Of a stretch of 64,000 nucleotides of DNA, positions 26,153-33,250 are shown one piece after another. Below the pieces are notes generated by a model, which did not search any database, had not been told where the DNA came from, and was given only the letters and a program-made list of their open reading frames with translations. Numbering within the stretch: the stretch's first letter is position 1; the number at the start of each line of letters is the position of its first letter. The stretch is from Rhodospirillales bacterium (GTDB lineage: Bacteria > Pseudomonadota > Alphaproteobacteria > Micavibrionales > Micavibrionaceae), in NCBI GenBank assembly GCA_020638295.1, contig JACKIU010000002.1:372001-436000 (forward strand). Reading direction: 5' to 3'. Made by a program: the position numbers and the translations under genes.

Positions 26153-26803
26153 TTAATGATAGTGAATCTCTTCCTGATCCATGGATCCACCCTGCAGCGC
26201 AAAATGTTGTAAATTTTGCGGCATACTGAGGCGCAGCTCTTGAGAACTCATCACCGCAGACTTTGTATCTTGCTGTGTCTGAATTCTCATCGCCAGATTA
26301 CCGACCTGAGACAGCAAATCTTCAGCATGCGCGACAAGAGCCTCAGCTTTACCGGTACTGATCAGATCGTGACCTGCTGATTTTTCAAGCTTCTCAGCCA
26401 CAATTTCTTCATGCTGGTTGGACAGCTCGACCTTCTTCTCCAGCTTATGCAGCGCATCGCTAAAGAACCCGGTCTGCTTATCAACAATCTGAACTTTCTG
26501 GTCAAGCTTGGCAACCACATCGCTAAAGATATTCGCTTGTTCGCCGACATTTGTAACCTTGGCATCCAGCGCCGTAATCGACGCGCTGAATTTATTGGTT
26601 TGCTGATCAACAACCTCAACCTTTTGCTCCAGCTTGTGAATAGCATCGCTGAAAAAACCGGTTTGCTTGCGCACAACTTCAAAGCCGTTACGCAACCGTT
26701 CAAACCCGGCCCCGAGGACCAGAGACGTCCCCACCGCCGCAACGGCAGAGAACACAGCCATCATCAATGAGACAGCCACGATAGTTTCGACATCCAATGT
26801 CAT
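26153..26803 (-). CDS. Membrane-anchored coiled-coil protein with four 21-residue repeats
   Basis: A 216-residue protein with a hydrophobic N-terminal anchor (about residues 8-32). Four tandem 21-residue units follow at 46-66, 67-87, 88-108 and 109-129, on the pattern KQTGFFSDAIHKLEQKVEVVD. Each unit equals three heptads, so a long straight coiled coil is expected. Units 1 and 4 are nearly identical. The C-terminal part is helical and less regular. AAAGG precedes the ATG. Its function is unknown; the layout suggests a trimeric or dimeric stalk facing the periplasm. Confidence 0.78.
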   Translation of the reverse strand: MTLDVETIVAVSLMMAVFSAVAAVGTSLVLGAGFERLRNGFEVVRKQTGFFSDAIHKLEQKVEVVDQQTNKFSASITALDAKVTNVGEQANIFSDVVAKLDQKVQIVDKQTGFFSDALHKLEKKVELSNQHEEIVAEKLEKSAGHDLISTGKAEALVAHAEDLLSQVGNLAMRIQTQQDTKSAVMSSQELRLSMPQNLQHFALQGGSMDQEEIHYH

Positions 26804-27074
26804 GAGTCCAACCTTTCTCTTATGTTATGAACTGGGACAACCGGCGACCTAATCTTTAACCTTTACGAAGATCTTCCGGCCATTTACAGTGATATACAAT
26901 CACAGATTTTAAGATGCCGTGAACGCACCTACAATTATTATGTTAAATAAAACGATTTAATTTTTGGTGAGTTTTCAATCCAATAAGCATTAAAACTATT
27001 TCAAATTTGAACAAGCCTCATGGACATCCCTATATGACCGTTCCGCTTAAGAGCAAGACATTCTCCCTCTCCAT

Positions 27075-27156
27075 TGTCATCCCGCCATCTCCATCGTCAT
27101 CCCCGCTCAGCATAGCGCATGCGGGGATCTGGATGCCCGCACAAGGCGGGCATGCA
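27075..27156. repeat. Palindromic repeat element, GTCATCCCCGC type
   Basis: TGTCATCCCGCC (27075) and CGTCATCCCCGC (27095) starts are followed by GCGGGGATC and then a GCCCGC-ACAAG-GCGGGC hairpin. The surrounding gene-free region 26804-27419 holds this and the next element; bases 26804-27070 and 27305-27419 show nothing I can name. Confidence 0.65.
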
Positions 27157-27194
27157 TGGCAATTGCATTTGAACTTTCGATATACACATAATAC

Positions 27195-27304
27195 CGTCAT
27201 TCCACGAATTTTTCGAGCGTAAGCGAAGGAAAATTGTAGTGGAATCCATTTTTCCAGGTAAAAATGATCCTGACAAATGGATTCCCGCCTACGCGGGAAT
27301 GACG
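27195..27304. repeat. Palindromic repeat element, 110 bp
   Basis: CGTCATTCC (27195-27203) and GGAATGACG (27296-27304) are perfect 9-base inverted termini. Inside are GGAATCCATTT and AAATGGATTCC, the same modular layout as the coding-region elements. Confidence 0.8.
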
Positions 27305-27419
27305 AAATCAAGTGAAATGCAAACTGTTAAAATCAAATGCGATTACCATGGACTCTCGTGCCCCAGAGGGTAAAAGCCGTGGTGTTCTGTCCTGCGGACC
27401 ACATAAAAACGGGAAAGAT

Positions 27420-27725
27420 TTATTTTTCCTGCTGTTCGCGGAAAATCTCTTCCGCTTTTTGCGGCTGCGGTTCAGCCGGTTCAGGAATATCTTCGATAAT
27501 CTCTTTGGTTTCCTGCAACGGCTCAGGCGCCTTGCGTGGAGCAACAGACTGCAACTTCATCTCTTTTTCCGGCAACATTTGGGCCAGCACATAGGCATAC
27601 CCGCTCCCGGCTGTGCGCTGATTACCATACGGAAACATCGTATCGGTCTTGATCAAATCATAACCCTCACCGCAAGCACCGAGCAATAACGGAGAAGCCA
27701 AAAGAAGCGCACGAGCTGTTTTCAT
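27420..27725 (-). CDS. Small lipoprotein
   Basis: A 101-residue protein with a lipoprotein signal peptide ending in the lipobox LLGAC, so Cys18 is probably lipidated and the protein anchored to a membrane. The mature part has a short aromatic segment, then a Pro/Glu/Lys-rich tail that is probably disordered. ATG at 27725 is preferred over 27749 because it gives a compact signal peptide with AGGA upstream. I do not recognise the family. Confidence 0.72.
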   Translation of the reverse strand: MKTARALLLASPLLLGACGEGYDLIKTDTMFPYGNQRTAGSGYAYVLAQMLPEKEMKLQSVAPRKAPEPLQETKEIIEDIPEPAEPQPQKAEEIFREQQEK

Positions 27726-27889
27726 CGTGAAAAATCCTAATCCTATCAATGTTTAAAACAGGAAAGCAGTAAGAATGGATAAACGAATATCCACGCTCAC
27801 TATAGCGCGATTAAAACAAAATCACAATGGCCTATAAAATAATAGATTTCAGCGAACGTCCACAGATATGCCCACAAACTTATCCAGAG

Positions 27890-28435
27890 CTAGGATTTAC
27901 GGTATAAAACCAGATGCCCCATCGGGTGCCCTTTCCGCAAACTCGGATAATCAAAATTACCATCCTCATCGCGCACCATACCGATCTTTTCCATCAACTG
28001 GATAGAACGCGTATTGTCATACACCGTAAAACCGACAATTTCTTTGAGCTTCAAATCATTAAGCCCGTAATCCAGAACGGCGCTGGCTGCTTCACTTCCA
28101 TAACCCTTGCCCCAGAATTCATAATCCAGCCGCCAGGCAATCTCCGTGGCCGGTTTTTTCGGCGATGTAAAATGCGCGGTAAAACGCACCGTATCCAGCC
28201 CGACAAAGCCTGCGAACTCTCCGTTCTCTTTCACCTCAACGGCAAACAGCCCATATCCCTTACGTTTAATATGATCCTTAAAATGCCCGACCAGCTTGTC
28301 ACTGGCCTTCTCATCCAAAGGTCTGGGCATATATTCCATAACCAAAGGATCTGCGTTCATCCGCGCAAACGGCGCGCGGTCCTCATCCTTCCAGTCCCGC
28401 AACAACAAACGCTCTGTCTCAATATAAATGCTCAT
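27890..28435 (-). CDS. GNAT family N-acetyltransferase (RimJ/RimL type)
   Basis: A 181-residue acetyltransferase. It opens with the family start IETERLLLRDW. The acetyl-CoA-binding segment is EIAWRLDYEFWGKGYGSEAA with the G-K-G-Y-G loop, followed by VYDNTRSIQLMEKIGM. The start at 28435 is chosen because the family begins there; an upstream in-frame extension has no homologous look. The acceptor (ribosomal protein, antibiotic or other) cannot be told. Confidence 0.88.
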   Translation of the reverse strand: MSIYIETERLLLRDWKDEDRAPFARMNADPLVMEYMPRPLDEKASDKLVGHFKDHIKRKGYGLFAVEVKENGEFAGFVGLDTVRFTAHFTSPKKPATEIAWRLDYEFWGKGYGSEAASAVLDYGLNDLKLKEIVGFTVYDNTRSIQLMEKIGMVRDEDGNFDYPSLRKGHPMGHLVLYRKS

Positions 28436-28577
28436 GCCCGCAAACCTATTCCTATATGCCCCGCCCCGCAAGTCCATACTGATCTTTACCCCCACTTCCC
28501 TTGCGTGTGGACAAAAACTTCGCAAATCCTTGCGGTTACATGAGAAAAATGTAATTGTAGAGCCAAGGGAGAATGCA

Positions 28578-29285
28578 ATGAAATCGCTTTTGGCATGGTC
28601 CTGCGTTGCCTTACTTTCACTCACAGCCACACACAGTCTCGCCGGCGATATACCGCGGCCCGAGCATAAGCCTGCATACCGGCAGGTGAGCGCCGATCAT
28701 AAGACCTTAAGCGAGGCCAGGTTCCTGCTCGAACAAATCAGCATCGAACTGCAAAAACCTGCCGGGCGACAAGTGCCCGATACGCCGCCCGCAGCACCCG
28801 CTCCCACCACCTTACAGACACCCGCGCCGGAACAAACCACCGCGCAAACTGTCGAAAACTTGCAAATCAGCCGGATAGGCGACACTAAACTAAGCTGTGG
28901 CGCTCTTTCACAAGAAGCCATGCGTATGCGCGACATCATTTACACCACGCAAGACCTCAAGGACCGCGCCAAAATGCAAAGCCACGGCATCACCGCCGCC
29001 GGGGCAATCGGCTCGTTTCTGATCGGTTCGGTCACCGGCGGAGTCGGCTTGGCCGTTGGCGGACTTCTCCTCGATCATAATGTCGGAAAAAACGCCGACC
29101 AGGCCGATGGCATACAGGATGTCGCCGAACAACGCCGCACCCTGATGATGGGAATATTCAATGCCAAGGGCTGCGAAGGCCCGCTCGAACACGCCATGCA
29201 AAACCCGGAGATTTTCGACCCGCTGGCTCAACTGGCCGCCATCGAAACCGCCGCCGGTGAGCAAGCCCCCGGCTATAACGACTAA
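28578..29285 (+). CDS. Exported protein with glycine-zipper segment
   Basis: A 235-residue protein with a signal peptide (cleavage probably after HSLA, residue 22), a Pro/Thr-rich stretch (about 70-95), then an Ala/Gly-rich hydrophobic segment GAIGSFLIGSVTGGVGLAVG of glycine-zipper type, seen in outer-membrane or pore-associated proteins. Function unknown. AAGGGAGA gives a strong ribosome site. It heads a pair with the 29351 gene. Confidence 0.74.
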   Translation: MKSLLAWSCVALLSLTATHSLAGDIPRPEHKPAYRQVSADHKTLSEARFLLEQISIELQKPAGRQVPDTPPAAPAPTTLQTPAPEQTTAQTVENLQISRIGDTKLSCGALSQEAMRMRDIIYTTQDLKDRAKMQSHGITAAGAIGSFLIGSVTGGVGLAVGGLLLDHNVGKNADQADGIQDVAEQRRTLMMGIFNAKGCEGPLEHAMQNPEIFDPLAQLAAIETAAGEQAPGYND

Positions 29286-29350
29286 AAGTTGAACCCTCCC
29301 GAATATTCGGATATAAAAGCCCCTCACCAACAGTTTTAAAGGAGACGCCA

Positions 29351-29686
29351 ATGAAACATGTTCTTGCCCTGACCTGCCTTACAGCGCTCGCCATTCCCTC
29401 CGTCGCACAGGCCGAAAGCTTTCTGGACCGCATAGACCGGGCCGTTTCAAAGGTTGAAAACACCATCAGTCGTACGGAAAACACCATTGATCGCACCACC
29501 GGCACCGCCGAGCGCCTCAACAGCAAAATCCCCGAGGCGGGCGGCGACGAACCGATGCAGGAGCAGACCGCAAATAACGGCGTAACCGCAGAAGAACAGC
29601 GCATTCTCGATCAGGCTAAAAAGATTGAAGAAGAGCGCATCCTGCGTGAAGCTGAGAAAATAAAATCACGCCCAAACGTCCGCTAA
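29351..29686 (+). CDS. Small exported coiled-coil protein
   Basis: A 111-residue protein with a clear signal peptide cut after AQA (about residue 21). The mature part has heptad-like runs (DRIDRAVSKVENTISRTENT) and a C-terminal Glu/Arg-rich helix, so a short periplasmic coiled coil is likely. AAAGGAG precedes the ATG. It follows the 28578 gene by 65 bases on the same strand. Confidence 0.72.
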   Translation: MKHVLALTCLTALAIPSVAQAESFLDRIDRAVSKVENTISRTENTIDRTTGTAERLNSKIPEAGGDEPMQEQTANNGVTAEEQRILDQAKKIEEERILREAEKIKSRPNVR

Positions 29687-29710
29687 CGCGTCACCGATAA
29701 AAACAGGGAA

Positions 29711-30307
29711 TTAGTGCAAACCGCCCGGCAAATGCCCCGGGCGCGGCGCGTCGTCGTTCAGCACATCGCTCTTCCGGCTATCCAGCACCTGTCCGCTCAG
29801 CGCGTCAACCAGCACTTCGTGATATCCCTCATCCGTTTTAAACATCACCGAAAACGCGGTTTTCCCTTGATATTCAGAGCGATAAACCTCGACATCGCTC
29901 GACGGCGGCGCATAATCCAGCGCAATCGCAATCGCCTGCCCGCGGTGAATTTCACTGCCCACAGGCGCGGAACGTTGCACCGGCATCGGCGGCGGTTTTA
30001 CCGGCTGAGGCGGTGGTGGAGACGCAGCTTTTTTCGCGACCTTTTTCGGCGGCGGCGGCGGTACAGGCTGCTTTGCCTTCCCGGCAGGCGCAACAGGAGT
30101 CTCAACAATCGGCGCAACCGCAGGCGCAACCGCAGGCTCAGCCGCACTTTCAGGCTCAGGCGCAGGAACCGCCCCGGACTGCCGCAGATCAATCACATCG
30201 ACACTGCCGTCATCCTGAATAACCTTGATCGTATAGGCATCATCCCCCGCCGCATAGGCCGACAGCGGAACGCACAAACACGCCAAGAGCAAAACCCGTT
30301 TCATCAT
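29711..30307 (-). CDS. Exported proline-rich protein with PepSY-like domain
   Basis: A 198-residue protein. A signal peptide ends near SAYAA. A long Pro/Ala/Lys-rich linker follows (about residues 45-110, with runs of 5-6 prolines), which can span periplasm as in TonB. The C-terminal 65 residues (GQAIAIALDYAP to DALSGQVLDSR) resemble a PepSY domain, found in peptidase inhibitors and redox membrane proteins. ATG at 30307 is chosen because it gives the signal peptide. Confidence 0.75.
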   Translation of the reverse strand: MMKRVLLLACLCVPLSAYAAGDDAYTIKVIQDDGSVDVIDLRQSGAVPAPEPESAAEPAVAPAVAPIVETPVAPAGKAKQPVPPPPPKKVAKKAASPPPPQPVKPPPMPVQRSAPVGSEIHRGQAIAIALDYAPPSSDVEVYRSEYQGKTAFSVMFKTDEGYHEVLVDALSGQVLDSRKSDVLNDDAPRPGHLPGGLH

Positions 30308-30402
30308 GCACCCCAGTATAATCGATTCCCCGGCCAAGGGAAGTAGGCCCGACCGAGCCCGTATGGACCCACATGTAAAACACAAGGCGGGCCCGATCAT
30401 TT

Positions 30403-30633
30403 TCATTCAAATTCAGCATCTTGGCCCCGAGCGGACCCACTGGACCCGGCATTTTCGCCCTCGTCCCTGTTTGTGAGCCGCTCATACCCCCACAGCACCG
30501 CCACCTTGCGCTCATAACGATGGATCAGGATCGCCTTGTGCTCTCCGCGCTCCAGCGCCCGGAGATAGCGGGCAATATTGCTCTTGAGCTGGTGAATGGT
30601 GACATTCAGATACGGACCGTCTTTCTGTTCCAT
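30403..30633 (-). CDS. Phd/YefM-like antitoxin-family protein
   Basis: A 76-residue protein with the Phd/YefM-type pattern VTIHQLKSNIARYLRALERG then VLWGYERL in the first 50 residues, followed by a disordered acidic tail. Such proteins bind DNA through the N-terminus and neutralise a toxin through the C-terminus. No Doc, RelE or PIN toxin gene is adjacent, so it looks like an orphan. Confidence 0.65.
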   Translation of the reverse strand: MEQKDGPYLNVTIHQLKSNIARYLRALERGEHKAILIHRYERKVAVLWGYERLTNRDEGENAGSSGSARGQDAEFE

Positions 30634-30725
30634 GCGCTTTTCCTTTTGTTATTGTGAACGCAGGCACCCGCCCGCCAACACGCAGAAAAACCACATTTTA
30701 GGAATTTATTCTTAATTTGTCAAGC

Positions 30726-30911
30726 TTAAGACTTAGCGAGCCGTTTTTTCATCGCCTGAGGAGAAACATGCCGAACCTTACCATCGGTCTTAATAATCAA
30801 GTCAGTCCCATGTATTTCAGCATCACGGATCGCAATATCAATCGCCCCCGCCAAAACATTCTTCGGCTTTCTACGCCCTGCCAGTTTAGTATCAAATATC
30901 TCAGCGCTCAT
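30726..30911 (-). CDS. Small protein coupled to the zeta-like kinase
   Basis: A 61-residue basic protein whose ATG overlaps the end of the kinase gene. It has MSAEIFDTKLAGRRKPKNVL at the start and a KTDGKVRHVSPQAMKKR end. I do not recognise it; the overlap suggests it works with the kinase, perhaps as its antitoxin. Codons for a longer start at 30926 exist but lack a ribosome site. Confidence 0.6.
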   Translation of the reverse strand: MSAEIFDTKLAGRRKPKNVLAGAIDIAIRDAEIHGTDLIIKTDGKVRHVSPQAMKKRLAKS

Positions 30912-31506
30912 CGTCCAAAGCCTCATTTAATCTAACAACAAATCGTTGAAACAACACATCGTCAAATACAACATAGTGCGCCCTATGGTCTTTATCTGCA
31001 ATTTCAACGAGGGCACCAGCCGTTGTATCATATATAGCAATTTTATCACACTTTTCATGAAAAATGCGAACATAGTTGCGCAAACTCCGCCAGTAACGGC
31101 GACGAATATCAGACGCGGGGACATCATGCCCACCCTGCTTGACGCGCGTTTTAACCCGTTGAATATTAACGTTAATATCAGCGCAAAAGATATAATGCAT
31201 CTCAACTTCGTAACCGGCCTTTTGCGCCAATACAATATTTTGCAACAACGTATTGCCAGACAAAGTCGTCTCGATCGCAAAACTTTCACGCTTGGCGATC
31301 AATTCTTTTGTCCGTTTAAGCACCAATCGCCCCGCCGCCACAGCCTGCCCCGTCGGGTTTAACGGCGAAAGACCACGCGCGATCTCATCCGCGTTCACGA
31401 ATTCCTTAATCCGGCGTTTGGGCAGCAAGAGTTTTGCCACGGTCGTCTTCCCCGAACCGTTCGCCCCGGCGAAAATAATCAAGGTCGGCTGTTTTGCTTT
31501 GGTCAT
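30901..31506 (-). CDS. Zeta-toxin-like P-loop kinase
   Basis: A 201-residue P-loop phosphotransferase. Walker A is GANGSGKTT (residues 14-22); FVNADEIARGLSP and FAIETTLSG match the substrate-binding and catalytic segments of zeta/PezT toxins, which phosphorylate UDP-amino sugars and block cell wall synthesis. The XRE gene 68 bases upstream on the same strand recalls the PezA-PezT pair. A housekeeping kinase role cannot be excluded. Confidence 0.78.
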   Translation of the reverse strand: MTKAKQPTLIIFAGANGSGKTTVAKLLLPKRRIKEFVNADEIARGLSPLNPTGQAVAAGRLVLKRTKELIAKRESFAIETTLSGNTLLQNIVLAQKAGYEVEMHYIFCADINVNIQRVKTRVKQGGHDVPASDIRRRYWRSLRNYVRIFHEKCDKIAIYDTTAGALVEIADKDHRAHYVVFDDVLFQRFVVRLNEALDDER

Positions 31507-31574
31507 GAATGGATTTTAAACACAAAGGACACAGAGATCACGAAGAAAAGAAGAGGGAATTTATTCATAGATTG

Positions 31575-31877
31575 TCAAGCGTGATGGTCTTCTGGCTTAA
31601 AACGAATATCCAGCGCAAACCCGGCCGCACGCGCATATTTTTCAATCGTTTCCAATCGCGGCGAATGCGCAGCATGTACACTTTCGAGCCGTGAAATACT
31701 CGCCTTTTTCGTCCCCATACGCACGGCGATTTCTTCCTGCGTCAAACCGGCAGCACAGCGCATTTTAATCAACTGCTCGCGCAAGGCATATTCAGGCTTA
31801 AGAACCTCATATTCCGCGGCAACGGCCTTGTCCTGCAAAGCTTTCTTTTTAAAATCTTCAAATGTCGGACGTGTCAT
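31575..31877 (-). CDS. XRE-family antitoxin-like protein
   Basis: A 100-residue protein with a central helix-turn-helix (LTQEEIAVRMGTKKASISRLE) and a helical N-terminal arm, like HigA or MqsA-type antitoxins. It stands directly upstream of the zeta-like kinase. A HigB toxin would normally precede it, but that position is taken by a palindromic repeat (31900-31972). It may regulate the kinase operon. Confidence 0.8.
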   Translation of the reverse strand: MTRPTFEDFKKKALQDKAVAAEYEVLKPEYALREQLIKMRCAAGLTQEEIAVRMGTKKASISRLESVHAAHSPRLETIEKYARAAGFALDIRFKPEDHHA

Positions 31878-31899
31878 CTTTCAAACTCCCTAGCACAAA

Positions 31900-31972
31900 C
31901 GTCATTGCGAGCGAAGCGAAGCAATCCAGAGATGGATTGCCGCGTCGGGCTTTCGCCCTCCTCGCAATGACG
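31900..31972. repeat. Palindromic repeat element, CGTCATTGCGAG type
   Basis: CGTCATTGCGAG and CTCGCAATGACG are inverted termini; CAATCC and GGATTG pair inside. This is the intergenic version of the elements inside mfd (14457) and priA (62730). Confidence 0.83.
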
Positions 31973-32035
31973 GCATTATCCATTTCATGAAAATGAAGTT
32001 AACAAATTTGTTAACTTAAGGCAACAATTTTAAAT

Positions 32036-32722
32036 CTAAGCTATCCGCTTTCTAGAAGATAAAACTTGCCCATCAACATCATTAATCGTTTCGTAACACC
32101 TCAAATCAGATGCAACAAACATCTCAGGACAGGATAGCTTAAGCATGTCATAACAATGTAACCGCGCTCTTTCCTGACCATAAGCAGAAAAGTATTCTTG
32201 AAAATAATTCAATGCTCCCTCTAATGGAGCTGGCCCTTGCACATCTTCTCTAACGAATCTAGGGTGTCGAACCATAAACCATATATTAAAAGATGTAATA
32301 GGAACCGTACCATTAGTGGCAACAATCGAATGATTAACAATCGCTCGGAAAACGTACATCTCAACAATATCAAAACTTATTTCTATTTGTTCGCCATAGT
32401 TCTTATCAGCATGCTTCAAAGCATTAGGATGTTTCCTATAATAGTCTCTAAAAAATTCCTTATGATACTCATCCTTAATCCGAAATTTGAACTCTTCATA
32501 AACTGAAAAACGAAGACGATAATCAGGATTATCTTTATTTTGAATAAGCTGTCGTTGAAGGTGTTCATTGCGCTCGTGTCGATAAATATCTTCAAAAATC
32601 CTATCCGCCGCCGCTGCCAAGGTGCACACAGAGAGCAAATCCTTACCTTCAAAAAACAATTTCACAGCCGTATTGAGCTGCCTAACAGCCGCATCAAATT
32701 GAGATATTTTCTCTTCAATCAT
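32036..32722 (-). CDS. Hypothetical protein, possibly HEPN-like
   Basis: A 228-residue helical protein. The N-terminal run LFFEGKDLLSVCTLAAAADRI resembles HEPN-type proteins found beside other accessory genes; no RxxxxH motif is certain. It is clearly AT-richer than uvrB and its codon use looks foreign. The ATG overlaps the stop of the uvrB tail copy (ATGA), suggesting that it once followed uvrB directly. Confidence 0.65.
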   Translation of the reverse strand: MIEEKISQFDAAVRQLNTAVKLFFEGKDLLSVCTLAAAADRIFEDIYRHERNEHLQRQLIQNKDNPDYRLRFSVYEEFKFRIKDEYHKEFFRDYYRKHPNALKHADKNYGEQIEISFDIVEMYVFRAIVNHSIVATNGTVPITSFNIWFMVRHPRFVREDVQGPAPLEGALNYFQEYFSAYGQERARLHCYDMLKLSCPEMFVASDLRCYETINDVDGQVLSSRKRIA

Positions 32723-32811
32723 AACCCCAACTCGCTGTCTTCAAGCTGTTTAATTTCATCCCTGAGCCGTGCCGCTTCTTCAAATTCCAAATTCCCGGCA
32801 ACTTCGAGCAT
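32719..32811 (-). pseudogene. Second copy of the uvrB 3' end (30-codon UVR motif fragment)
   Basis: Bases 32725-32811 match 33257-33343 of uvrB at about 74 of 87 positions. Read in frame it gives MLEVAGNLEFEEAARLRDEI followed by ten more codons and TGA, close to the UvrB C-terminus. The similarity begins just after the stop of the 32816 gene. It could be translated as a 30-residue peptide consisting only of the UVR (UvrC-binding) motif. Confidence 0.88.
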
Positions 32812-32815
32812 ACGC

Positions 32816-33250
32816 TTATTCACCCTCATAATGCTCAAAACGAATTTCTTCTAAACTCTCCAACAAACCGTGATACATATCGGAAATATCACAATCCTCC
32901 CCCTCTTCAATTCTCTTGGAAATCACGGTCTGCGGAAAAATCATAAGCGTTGTTTCTTTATAACGAATGCACGGATCACGCCCATATTCATCCTCTACGA
33001 TCCACCAATCATAGTCCTCATTATTTTCAACAAACATCTTGCCAAAAACCAGCCCTAATGCCTGCAACGGCACAGTTGCTTCCGGCTGGATCGAACCGGA
33101 ATCCAATATACGTTGCAAACGTTCCAAATCATTCAGACTATGGTCCAGCCTTTCGTTAATGACATCTTTAGCCAGATTCTCGGCGAGAATCAGCATGTTG
33201 GCAATGTGTTCAATATCCTCGTCATCAGGAGCAATAATCTTCTGTTCCAT
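32816..33250 (-). CDS. DUF3806-like protein inserted between two uvrB tails
   Basis: A 144-residue acidic protein. The stretch VFGKMFVENNEDYDWWIVED then YGRDPCIRYKETTLMIFPQ and SKRIEEGE matches DUF3806, whose function is unknown. The ATG directly follows the uvrB stop with no gap, so the uvrB tail supplies its ribosome site (GGGG). A second uvrB tail starts 4 bases after its stop. It looks like a cargo gene brought in together with a uvrB 3' end. Confidence 0.8.
   Translation of the reverse strand: MEQKIIAPDDEDIEHIANMLILAENLAKDVINERLDHSLNDLERLQRILDSGSIQPEATVPLQALGLVFGKMFVENNEDYDWWIVEDEYGRDPCIRYKETTLMIFPQTVISKRIEEGEDCDISDMYHGLLESLEEIRFEHYEGE

Noticed and set aside
27195..27304. CRISPR-like repeats in the 26.8-27.4 kb gap
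   Set aside because: The repeats are inverted and of mixed length, with no regular spacer pattern and no cas gene.
30403..33250. Prophage or integrative element
   Set aside because: No integrase, capsid, conjugation or replication gene is present; only scattered small accessory genes.
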